This document shows positions 1 to 6,592 of a stretch of DNA of 6,592 bases, one piece after another. Source of the stretch: Caldithrix sp. (GTDB lineage: Bacteria; KSB1; UBA2214; DYKH01); contig DYKH01000255.1 of assembly GCA_020722685.1 (NCBI GenBank), forward strand, positions 1 through 6,592, given 5' to 3'. The notes beneath the pieces were generated by a model that did not search any database, was not told the DNA's origin, and saw nothing but the letters and a program-made list of their open reading frames with translations. Both the position numbers and the translations under genes were made by a program. Numbering within the stretch: position 1 is the stretch's first letter; each line of letters opens with the position of its first letter.

Positions 1-173
1 AAAACCGATGATCGTCAGGGAGGATAATACGCCCTATGGAAGTGAGAAGCCATGAAATCCTGCAGCAAAACTCGGAGGCATGGCACGAAGGCAAATACAA
101 CCCGTGGCCATACATCAACTATCTTTTGTCGATTTTGAAAACGACTTACAAGGAACAGAGGAAATACCCTTAA
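1..173 (+). pseudogene. C-terminal remnant of a Fic-family protein
   Basis: The reading frame ending at the TAA at 171-173 encodes a short segment that looks like the extreme C-terminus of Fic-domain proteins (the family that typically transfers AMP onto target proteins). The diagnostic stretch is EILQQNSEAWHEGKYNPWPY followed by INYLLSILK, matching the family pattern 'SS.GWHEG.H.PWPW..Y' that I know from memory; it belongs to the winged-helix region after the Fic core. The catalytic HxFx(D/E)GNGR motif would lie left of the window and is not visible. Reading upstream in this frame, a TGA occurs at 9-11, only about ten residues before the recognisable part, whereas an intact Fic protein would stay open. 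A frameshift or nonsense mutation near 9-30 is the simplest reading, so I call it a decayed gene. A small independent ORF from the ATG at 36-38 is possible but unlikely. It lies 61 nt upstream of the RhuM gene on the same strand. Confidence 0.6.
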
Positions 174-219
174 AAGAATGTAATAAAGATGGTCACAGCG
201 AATATATCAAGACATTACT

Positions 220-223
220 GAGG
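220..223 (+). promoter_or_regulatory. Ribosome binding site of the RhuM gene
   Basis: GAGG lies 11 nt before the ATG at 235, a usable if slightly long spacing. It is only 2 nt before the alternative TTG at 226. This favours ATG 235 as the start of the RhuM protein. Confidence 0.45.
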
Positions 224-234
224 TATTGCTTTTC

Positions 235-1278
235 ATGACAAATCTTTCTGACAAAACGCCACGATCCGAATTTCTTCTTTATAACACGGAAGATGGTCGT
301 ACGCGAATTCAGGTTCGTCTGGAAAATGAAACGGTCTGGTTGACTCAAAAGTCGATGGCCGAGCTATTTCAAAAGGATGTCCGGACGATCAATGAACATA
401 TACAGAATATTTTTGATGAAGGAGAGTTGGATTCCGAATCAGTTATCCGGAAATTCCGGATACCTGCCGCCGACGGAAAGTTATACGAGACCAATCATTA
501 TAACCTCGATGTCATCATCTCAGTAGGTTATCGCGTGAAGTCCCATCGAGGCACTCAGTTCCGTATCTGGGCCACCCAGCGGTTGCGGGAATACATTATC
601 AAAGGCTTCACACTGGATGACGAGCGGCTCAAGGAGGCCGGAGGCGGCAACTATTTCGACGAGTTGCTGGCCCGAATCCGGGACATTCGTTCCTCGGAAA
701 AGGTCTTCTGGCGCAAGGTGCTCGATATCTACGCTACCAGTATCGACTACGACCCGAACACAGACATGTCGCACCAATTTTTCGCTATAGTCCAGAACAA
801 AATGCACTGGGCTGTGCACGGTCACACCGCTGCCGAAATCATCGCCGGGCGCGCCGACGCCCAGAAACCTTATATGGGACTGACATCCTGGACAGGGGTA
901 AGACCGAACCAGAACGATATCGAGATCGCCAAAAACTACCTAAGCGCGGAGGAACTGGACACCCTAAACCGGATCGTGACCATATACCTCGATTTTGCTG
1001 AGCTCCAGGCCTTGAACCGCAAGCCTATGTACATGAAAGACTGGATCGCCAAGCTGGATGATTTTCTGAAGGTCAGTGAAAGGGAAATCCTGAAACATGC
1101 TGGTAAGGTCAGCCATGCGGCGGCTATCGAAAAAGCTCGCGGCGAATACGAAAAATTCCGTAAACAGGTGCTCGAAGAACCCTCTCCAGTGGAGCAGCAT
1201 TTTATAGAAGCAGTCCGGGAAGTCAAACAACTGGAGAAGGGTCAACCACGGAACAAAAAGAATAAGCGGAAGGACTAA
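235..1278 (+). CDS. RhuM family protein (Virulence_RhuM, COG3943)
   Basis: This is a complete 347-residue protein of the RhuM family, named after a Salmonella pathogenicity-island gene; its biochemical activity is not established. The whole length matches the family as I know it. The N-terminus has VWLTQKSMAELF (about 34-45), a helix-turn-helix-like segment suggesting DNA binding, then VIRKFRI (70-76), HYNLDVIISVGYRVKS (88-103) and RGTQFRIWAT (from 105). The C-terminal half has MHWAVHGHTAAEII (190-203), PYMGLTSWTG (212-221), MYMKDWI (265-271) and the closing SHAAAIEKA...EYEKFR helix (293-309), ending in a lysine/arginine-rich tail. I start at ATG 235 rather than TTG 226 because of the GAGG spacing. 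RhuM genes frequently accompany Fic genes and type I restriction-modification loci, which fits the Fic remnant just upstream. No signal peptide or membrane segment is visible, so the protein is probably cytoplasmic. The 5' part (to about 420) is lower in GC than the part after 540. Family assignment is firm; function is unknown. Confidence 0.93.
   Translation: MTNLSDKTPRSEFLLYNTEDGRTRIQVRLENETVWLTQKSMAELFQKDVRTINEHIQNIFDEGELDSESVIRKFRIPAADGKLYETNHYNLDVIISVGYRVKSHRGTQFRIWATQRLREYIIKGFTLDDERLKEAGGGNYFDELLARIRDIRSSEKVFWRKVLDIYATSIDYDPNTDMSHQFFAIVQNKMHWAVHGHTAAEIIAGRADAQKPYMGLTSWTGVRPNQNDIEIAKNYLSAEELDTLNRIVTIYLDFAELQALNRKPMYMKDWIAKLDDFLKVSEREILKHAGKVSHAAAIEKARGEYEKFRKQVLEEPSPVEQHFIEAVREVKQLEKGQPRNKKNKRKD
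444..462. repeat. Perfect 19-nt inverted repeat inside the RhuM gene
   Basis: TATCCGGAA, a single central A, then TTCCGGATA form a perfect 9+1+9 palindrome. It lies over codons for the conserved I-R-K-F-R-I segment of RhuM. That peptide can itself generate the symmetry through ATCCGG and TTCCGG codon choices, so a regulatory role is not required. It could still be a protein-binding site or a small mRNA hairpin. Confidence 0.6.
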
Positions 1279-1445
1279 TGGACTTATCCGAAGCATGGCA
1301 AGGGAAGGGTTCATAAATGGTTCAAGGTTTGCAACCTAAAGGGCCAAAAAAGAACCAAATTCCTTACGAGGCCTTAGAGAATATTTAAAGAAGCTTGTCA
1401 TCTATTTATTTACCATCTAAACACAATTCAAGTAAAGGATGGAAA
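1279..1445 (+). other. Intergenic stretch with two tiny ORFs, no clear terminator
   Basis: This 167-nt gap separates the RhuM gene from the PHP-ATPase gene. The RhuM stop overlaps an ATG (TAATG at 1276-1280) opening a 12-residue frame that ends at TAA 1314-1316. The next codon, ATG 1317, opens a 23-residue frame in the same phase ending at TAA 1386-1388 (ends QIPYEALENI, product unrecognised). Read together they look like a small ORF interrupted by one stop, or the worn tail of a lost gene. A 5-bp hairpin (1325-1337) has no following T-run, so I see no rho-independent terminator. The RhuM gene and the downstream pair could therefore share transcription. Confidence 0.4.
1435..1439 (+). promoter_or_regulatory. 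Ribosome binding site of the PHP-ATPase gene
   Basis: AAGGA sits 6 nt before the ATG at 1446, near-ideal spacing. It decides the start in favour of ATG 1446 over the in-frame TTG at 1395, which has no comparable site and would add 17 residues before the conserved PHP domain. Confidence 0.7.
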
Positions 1446-4403
1446 ATGAGCCCTCAATCGTCTCTTTATGATGAACTCTTCAAGGCATTGAATGAACTTC
1501 GGAAACGTACCGCGCGTTTCCACCGCGTGGCACTTCATGTCCACTCACCAGAGAGCTACGACTGGAATAGAACGGGAGATAAAATAATTAATGCGCGAGA
1601 TAAATGGACCTCCGAAAATGGCGAAACCGCGTTGATTAGGGAATTGAAAAAATATTTTGATTTGGTAGCAATCACAGACCATATGAAGTGTTCATATGCT
1701 TGCAGCTTATCTGATGCATGCCGACAAGATGAAGATTTCTTAATCCTCCCTGGAATGGAAGTGAATTTTCAGCCAGAGGCAGCAATTAGTTCCTCACGGA
1801 TACATCTTCTCGTTATACTTCCAGAAGGATCAACAGTAGAAAGGTTTAGCCGCATTTTCGCAGGTCTCGGGAATATTCCGGACGACGCGTCTAGGACAGG
1901 TACTGAGCTTGTGGAAGGGTTACGATTAGATGAATTTATAGGTCGTATTCACAAAGAGGGTGGGCTGTGCATTGCCGCTCATGTCAATTCGCAGCAAGGC
2001 ATTCGACACCATTTTCGCCAAACTGCTGCGGGTATCATTAGTCTATTGACAATTGACCCTGCAAGCCAGCTTGAGCAAGAAAAAAATATTTCCGATGAAT
2101 TGAAAGACTACTTGCTTAGTGTATCCTTTGATGCCTTGGAAATAGCAAAGACTGCAGATAAAAGACATTATCGATGGATCTCGGACAAGAATGGGCAAAA
2201 GGCTGCAATCCCGGTGACGATGCGCTTCGACGCTCATTGTATAGAAGATTTCAACCAACCAAATTTAATCACATGGCTTAAAATGACAACCTTGGGTATC
2301 AAGGGACTACAGAGTGCTCTGAAATTTCCAGAAACCAGGATTCGTTTCGCATCTGATCTGCCGACACCGCCTAGCCCTCTGCTCCTTGGCCTTGAAATTG
2401 TCGGCGACGGTAAGGCGTTATTCGAAAACGAAAGAATAGCTTTTGCTGAAAACCTCAATTGCCTTATCGGTCCGCGCGGATCTGGGAAATCAACGATCGT
2501 TGAGGCTCTGAGATATGTGTTTGGCTATAACCGAACCTTATCTGAACTGGACACCACCAATAAGCTTTCTGAACGTATTCACGAAATGCAGAAAGCGAAT
2601 CTTGCCAACTGCTTAATTCGAGTCGTATATCAAACCCAAACAGGCGATAAGCGGATTCTTGAGGCAACGTTCGATCCTCAAGAGGATTATGCAACTAAGG
2701 TGTTTACCGCTGATGGTGACCAACTACCGGTAGCTGATGTTGAGAAATGCGGGGATTATCCCATGAGGCTATTCGGATGGAGCGAAATTGAGACCTTAGG
2801 TAGGAACACAGCTCTGCAGAGAGATTTATTAGACCGCCTTATTGGAGATTTGCCAGCAGCAAAGCAGGAACGAACCACAATTCGCCACACACTTGAAGCC
2901 AACAGAAAGGAGGTTGAAAAAATAATTGGCGAATTAACCTCAATTTCTTCACGCCAGGATGGTATTATCCAACGCTATTCTGAGTTCAAGGCCGCTTTTG
3001 ATAAGCTAAACACTGATGAAGTTAAAGCGCATTTCGAGGAACTTGATCTTTCTCAAACAAAAGAAAATTTACTGAGAATTTTACAGAAAAATATAATTTC
3101 CTTCAAAACAAAGGTAAGTGATCTCGATGCAAGCACGATAGTAGAAGGCCTGACTGAAATCCTTCAGAAGGGACCTCAATCTTTGCGTGAATGGTGGACA
3201 ACTGATGCATTACAACAGCTCAAAATAATGGATTCCGAAACAGATGTTCAAAAATACCTTTCATCAGCGTTACAAGTTCTTACCGGCCTATCTGACCTAT
3301 TAGGCCAACAGATTGACAAAGTTAATAAAGAAATCAGTTCAATTCAGTCAAGGATCAGAACCTCGTTTGCGGATGATTCATCAATGCAAAAAATAGCCGA
3401 TCTTCGTACGAATGCCGAACGCCGACTAAGGGAAACATCTACGATTCGTGATGAATATTTAAAAACATGGAAAATCATGCGTGAATACCTTGGAAAACGA
3501 AATGAATTTGCTGAGAAACTAAGAACAAGTCACGACCGCGTAGCTGTAATCAGATCACGCCACAATGAAATAATCGAAGAAAGGCTTAACCAATATTTAG
3601 CAGGTCACCTAAAAATATCCCTTCTTTTCAAAGCAGGAAATGATAAGCGATTATTTATAGATGCGGTTATAAAATCAAAGATTCCACATGCCTTTGCCAC
3701 ACAATATCGAAATCGAAAGATCCCTGAGATATTAGCCGCACATTTTGATCCTGTAAGCTTGGTTTGTGCGATTCTTTCCAATGACTATGGTGCGTTTGCT
3801 GATCGTAAGCTGCCTGGAGATGCATCATCATCAATTTCAATTACCGAAGCTAAAAAGGCGGTTGATTCATTGCAACCTTGGGTGAAGGATGAAGGAGCTC
3901 AAGTCGATTTTTTAATCGAGAATGGGGATAGATTGATTACACTAATGAAATTGCAGGAGACTGAATGGGACGATGAAGAAAGCATCCTTCTGAATACTCA
4001 CCCTGTTGGCGAATTATCACCCGGTCAGCGATCAAGCGCGATGCTTCCACTCATCGCACTGGCTGAGGCAACGCCACTGGTTATCGATCAGCCTGAAGAT
4101 AATTTAGACAATAGGCTTATTGGTCAGATTCTTGCTGACATAATAGGGGCGTTAAAAGAGAAACGCCAGATCATAGTATGTACTCACAACCCAAATATCG
4201 TTGTATCCGGTGACGCCGAACAAGTAATTGTCCTTAATGCAATAAGTGATCGCAAGGCGAAAATAGAAAGGCATGGATCCATCGACAATGCAGATATAGT
4301 GCAGTCGGTAATTGATATTATGGAAGGAGGTCGTGAGGCATTTAAAGTTCGGCAACAACGTTATGGAATGGATCTCCCTCCAAATCTGCATGTAGGTGAC
4401 TAA
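1446..4403 (+). CDS. PHP-domain protein with ABC/SMC-type ATPase (TrlF-like)
   Basis: This is a 985-residue two-part protein. The N-terminal PHP phosphoesterase domain (about 22-270) keeps the expected metal ligands: HVH (H31, H33), TDH (D78, H79), PGMEV (E105), AAHVNS (H179), DALE (E232) and the final DAH (D262, H264). PHP domains bind two or three metal ions and hydrolyse phosphoesters, including DNA in polymerase-associated relatives. The second part is an ABC-type ATPase of the Rad50/SMC/RloC class: Walker A GPRGSGKST (342-350, Lys348), a long charged helical insert (about 460-730), signature LSPGQR (857-862), Walker B LVIDQPEDNLD (878-888, Asp881 and Glu884) and the switch histidine in CTHNPN (His914). 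All catalytic parts look intact. From memory this architecture is annotated in databases as 'TrlF family AAA-like ATPase'; I have not checked this. There is no signal peptide or membrane helix, so it is probably cytoplasmic and nucleic-acid acting. Its TAA overlaps the ATG of the methyltransferase gene, marking an operon. GC is about 42% near its 3' end by hand count, well below the next gene. A defence nuclease role is inferred. Confidence 0.9.
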   Translation: MSPQSSLYDELFKALNELRKRTARFHRVALHVHSPESYDWNRTGDKIINARDKWTSENGETALIRELKKYFDLVAITDHMKCSYACSLSDACRQDEDFLILPGMEVNFQPEAAISSSRIHLLVILPEGSTVERFSRIFAGLGNIPDDASRTGTELVEGLRLDEFIGRIHKEGGLCIAAHVNSQQGIRHHFRQTAAGIISLLTIDPASQLEQEKNISDELKDYLLSVSFDALEIAKTADKRHYRWISDKNGQKAAIPVTMRFDAHCIEDFNQPNLITWLKMTTLGIKGLQSALKFPETRIRFASDLPTPPSPLLLGLEIVGDGKALFENERIAFAENLNCLIGPRGSGKSTIVEALRYVFGYNRTLSELDTTNKLSERIHEMQKANLANCLIRVVYQTQTGDKRILEATFDPQEDYATKVFTADGDQLPVADVEKCGDYPMRLFGWSEIETLGRNTALQRDLLDRLIGDLPAAKQERTTIRHTLEANRKEVEKIIGELTSISSRQDGIIQRYSEFKAAFDKLNTDEVKAHFEELDLSQTKENLLRILQKNIISFKTKVSDLDASTIVEGLTEILQKGPQSLREWWTTDALQQLKIMDSETDVQKYLSSALQVLTGLSDLLGQQIDKVNKEISSIQSRIRTSFADDSSMQKIADLRTNAERRLRETSTIRDEYLKTWKIMREYLGKRNEFAEKLRTSHDRVAVIRSRHNEIIEERLNQYLAGHLKISLLFKAGNDKRLFIDAVIKSKIPHAFATQYRNRKIPEILAAHFDPVSLVCAILSNDYGAFADRKLPGDASSSISITEAKKAVDSLQPWVKDEGAQVDFLIENGDRLITLMKLQETEWDDEESILLNTHPVGELSPGQRSSAMLPLIALAEATPLVIDQPEDNLDNRLIGQILADIIGALKEKRQIIVCTHNPNIVVSGDAEQVIVLNAISDRKAKIERHGSIDNADIVQSVIDIMEGGREAFKVRQQRYGMDLPPNLHVGD

Positions 4404-4405
4404 TG
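4394..4405 (+). promoter_or_regulatory. TAATG stop-start overlap with weak RBS
   Basis: The PHP-ATPase stop TAA (4401-4403) shares its last base with the methyltransferase ATG (4403-4405). A Shine-Dalgarno-like AGGTGA at 4394-4399 lies only 3 nt from the ATG, close for independent initiation. Termination-reinitiation by ribosomes finishing the upstream gene is therefore the likely route, tying the two protein levels together. Confidence 0.7.
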
Positions 4406-6592
4406 ATTCCCAAAGAATGCAAAAGGTTGGCCGAAGTCGATTTTCCCATTGCCGTGGTTTCGAAGCACTCGGCGCGTGAGAAGTCCATCCGACATGGCCA
4501 CCCTTCGACGCTGCACCTTTGGTGGGCAAGGCGGCCGCTGGCGGCCTGCCGGTCGATGTTGATGGCGTTGCTCCTGCCCGATCCGTGCGATCCACTTTGC
4601 CCTGCGGCGTTCAAGGCGAGCGCAAAGGAATCCTTACTCCACATGCCCGGCTGGAACACACCGCGCATGACCGAACAGGTAAAGTCAGACGAGGGTCTGC
4701 GCAAAGCGCTTCTTACCTTCATCGGGGATTTTGCCGATTGGGACAACTCTGCGAACGATAATTTTCTCATTACGGCCCGCGCACTTGTTAAGGCAGCCCA
4801 TCCGGATGAGACCCCCTTGGTCGTGGACCCGTTCGCCGGGGGCGGCTCGATACCTCTGGAGGCATTAAGGCTCGGCTGCGACGCATTCGCCAGCGATCTC
4901 AATCCAGTGGCTTGTCTCATCCTCAAGGTAATGCTGGAGGATATCCCCCGTCACGGACCGGAGCTTGCCAAGGAACTGCGTCGGGTCGGCGGTGAGATCA
5001 AGAAACAGGCCGAGAAGGAACTTGCCGAGTTTTATCCCAGGGACCCAGACGGAGCCACGCCGATAGCCTATCTCTGGGCCCGGACGGTCAGATGCGAATC
5101 CCCCAACTGCGGAGCGGAGATTCCGCTCATGCGGTCATTCTGGCTCTGCAAGAAGCCCGGGCGGATGCGAGCGCTTAAGTTGAAAGTCGTGCGGCAGAAA
5201 GCCGGGCCGCCACGCGTTGAGTTTGAGATATTCGAGCCGAAAACAGATAAGGATGTCCGCGGAGGGACAGTTACCCGAGCCAAGGCAACTTGTCCTTGCT
5301 GCGGCACGGTTTTACCCCCGGAGCGGGTGCGTGCGCAGCTCTCCGAACAGCGCGGCGGGGCGGATGTGATTTTTGATGCCAATGGTAAGCGCATTGGCGG
5401 TGCGCGAATGCTTGCTGTTGTAATGCTGTCCCCTAGTATTCAGGGGCGCATCTATCGGCTTCCCACCGAGCGTGATTACGACGCCGTCTGGAAGGCTCAG
5501 AAGCGGCTCAAAGCTATTGTGGACGATTGGGAAAGAGGCGGACGTAAAGGGCTTTGCCCGGTGCCGGATGAACCATTGCCACCGATTGGAACTCTTGGTT
5601 TCCGCGTTCAGCGTTATGGCATGCTTCAGTGGAGCGATCTTTTCGCGGCTAGGCAGAAGTTGGAGTTGCTTTTGGTCGCAGAATCTATTCGTCGATGTAC
5701 TACCTCAGATAATCTGTTTCTTCCGACAATGGCATATGGCCGGTGCGTAGATCATTGGAGCGCGAATGCCATGTGGATTCAGGATCTTGAAGCAGTTGCG
5801 CACACATTTGGCCGACAAGCATTACCCATCGTTTGGGATTTTGTCGAAGCTGTCGGTCTTGGCGATGGCGGGGCCAACTTTGAGGGGCAGATTGATTGGG
5901 TGGCAAGAGTAATTGAGATGAATTCTCCAGGATTGACAGAAGCCGGACAAACCCAACTTGCTGACGCGAGTGAACACCCATTCCCTGATAGCAGTGTAAA
6001 CGTGTGGTTCACTGATCCTCCATATTATGACGCAATTCCCTATTCGGACTTATCTGATTATTTTTTCGTTTGGGCCAAACGGATTCTCGGCGAGCATCAG
6101 CTTTTGCGTGATCCGTTTGACAATACAAATCCATTAACCCCTAAAATTCGCGAAGCAGTCCAAGATGAAACCAAAAAGGTCGATGGTTTTCCTAAGGATA
6201 AAGACTTTTTTGAAAAGAAAATGGCTGCAAGCTTTGGCGAAGGGCGACGGATCCTTAACCCAGATGGTGTAGGTTGCGTTGTTTTTGCCCATAAAACCAC
6301 CGAAGGATGGGAGGCCTTGTTGTCGGGTCTGTTAAGGGCTGGTTGGGTAATAACGGCTTCATGGCCAATAAGTACGGAGAGGCCTGTGCGGCTTCGCTCA
6401 CTGCAGAGTGCGGCTCTAGCCGGAAGTGTCCACCTCGTATGCCGTCCGCGTCCGGATGATGCGCCGGTAGGCGACTGGGGTGAAGTCCTGCGCGAGCTTC
6501 CCAAGCGTGTCGGCGACTGGATGGAACGTCTTCAGACTGAAAACATACGCGGCGCTGATCTGGTTTTTGCCTGCATCGGGCCGGCACTGGAG
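4403..6592 (+). CDS. DUF1156 adenine-specific DNA methyltransferase with Zn ribbon (COG1743), 3' truncated
   Basis: I translated this frame codon by codon: it is open for exactly 730 codons and runs off the right edge without a stop. It begins with the DUF1156 hallmark HPSTLHLWWARRPLAA (33-48). The SAM-binding motif I is DPFAGGGSIPLEA (142-154), followed by SDLNP (164-168). The catalytic motif is TDPPYYDAIPYSDLSDYFFV (537-556); DPPY is the form typical of N6-adenine methylases. Between them is a long insert with a zinc ribbon, CESPNC (C231, C236) and CPCCG (C297, C300). A later WPISTE (654-659) is also family-like. Motif I before DPPY with an insert between resembles the alpha order of amino-methyltransferases. 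Family members are, from memory, some 850-1000 residues, so probably 100-250 are missing. The start is fixed by the TAATG overlap. Such genes occur in defence islands, often beside DUF499 ATPases and helicases; the next genes are not visible. The first 1 kb is GC-rich and 6000-6240 is AT-rich. No self-restricting nuclease is seen in this protein. Confidence 0.93.
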   Translation, partial: MIPKECKRLAEVDFPIAVVSKHSAREKSIRHGHPSTLHLWWARRPLAACRSMLMALLLPDPCDPLCPAAFKASAKESLLHMPGWNTPRMTEQVKSDEGLRKALLTFIGDFADWDNSANDNFLITARALVKAAHPDETPLVVDPFAGGGSIPLEALRLGCDAFASDLNPVACLILKVMLEDIPRHGPELAKELRRVGGEIKKQAEKELAEFYPRDPDGATPIAYLWARTVRCESPNCGAEIPLMRSFWLCKKPGRMRALKLKVVRQKAGPPRVEFEIFEPKTDKDVRGGTVTRAKATCPCCGTVLPPERVRAQLSEQRGGADVIFDANGKRIGGARMLAVVMLSPSIQGRIYRLPTERDYDAVWKAQKRLKAIVDDWERGGRKGLCPVPDEPLPPIGTLGFRVQRYGMLQWSDLFAARQKLELLLVAESIRRCTTSDNLFLPTMAYGRCVDHWSANAMWIQDLEAVAHTFGRQALPIVWDFVEAVGLGDGGANFEGQIDWVARVIEMNSPGLTEAGQTQLADASEHPFPDSSVNVWFTDPPYYDAIPYSDLSDYFFVWAKRILGEHQLLRDPFDNTNPLTPKIREAVQDETKKVDGFPKDKDFFEKKMAASFGEGRRILNPDGVGCVVFAHKTTEGWEALLSGLLRAGWVITASWPISTERPVRLRSLQSAALAGSVHLVCRPRPDDAPVGDWGEVLRELPKRVGDWMERLQTENIRGADLVFACIGPALE

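Noticed and set aside
226..234. TTG at 226 as the RhuM start
   Set aside because: The GAGG site is only 2 nt upstream of it, too close for initiation, while ATG 235 is at a workable distance and begins the protein cleanly.
964..1314. 116-codon minus-strand ORF with a hydrophobic start
   Set aside because: It is antisense to the conserved C-terminal half of RhuM. The hydrophobic run is the complement of lysine-rich codons, not evidence for a membrane protein.
1325..1337. Hairpin AGGTT-TGC-AACCT as a terminator
   Set aside because: The stem is only 5 bp and no T-run follows.
1395..1421. Possible promoter TTGTCA with TCTAAA
   Set aside because: Spacing is only 15 nt and the -10 box matches 4 of 6 bases. 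In AT-rich intergenic DNA such matches are common, so I do not list it as a feature.
1395..1445. TTG at 1395 as the PHP-ATPase start
   Set aside because: It would add 17 residues without recognised domain content, and the strong AAGGA with 6-nt spacing clearly serves ATG 1446.
3285..3306. Inverted repeat GGCCTA...TAGGCC inside the PHP-ATPase gene
   Set aside because: A 6-bp stem with a 10-nt loop within coding sequence is expected by chance in a window this size.
4519..4761. 80-codon plus-strand ORF in another frame
   Set aside because: It lies entirely inside the methyltransferase gene, whose own frame encodes the DUF1156 hallmark over the same bases.
4342..4926. 194-codon open frame on the minus strand
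   Set aside because: It is antisense to the end of the PHP-ATPase gene and the GC-rich start of the methyltransferase, and its product shows no recognisable domain. It is a shadow of the methylase codon bias.

Overview
The window looks like part of a bacterial defence or accessory island, with everything I can support on the + strand. The source organism cannot be named with confidence. Mixed base composition (about 40% GC in some stretches, 65-70% in others) and ordinary bacterial start signals are compatible with a Gram-negative bacterium of middling to high GC carrying acquired DNA, but that is inference. No tRNA, rRNA, CRISPR array, insertion sequence or attachment site was seen.

Layout: (1) 1-173, the 3' end of a Fic-family gene. 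It is recognisable only by its C-terminal domain and is interrupted by an in-frame TGA at 9-11, so it looks decayed. (2) 235-1278, an intact RhuM-family gene (347 aa). RhuM and Fic genes are commonly found together and often sit inside or beside restriction-modification loci. (3) 1279-1445, a short intergenic stretch with two tiny in-frame ORFs and no convincing terminator. (4) 1446-4403, a 985-residue protein with an N-terminal PHP phosphoesterase domain and a C-terminal ABC/SMC-type ATPase split by a long helical region. (5) 4403 to the right edge, at least 730 codons of a DUF1156/COG1743 adenine-specific DNA methyltransferase with a zinc-ribbon insert, cut by the window end.

The core of the window is the pair in (4) and (5). 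Their stop and start codons overlap as TAATG, so they are almost certainly one transcript and probably translationally coupled. One protein carries a metal-dependent phosphoesterase domain driven by a DNA-repair-type ATPase, and the other is a DNA adenine methylase. This is the logic of a modification-linked defence system: the methylase would mark self DNA, and the PHP-ATPase would act on unmarked or abnormal nucleic acid. That function is inferred from domains and gene order and is not shown by the sequence. The genes to the right of the window would decide whether this is a stand-alone two-gene system or the left end of a larger methylase/ATPase/helicase cluster.
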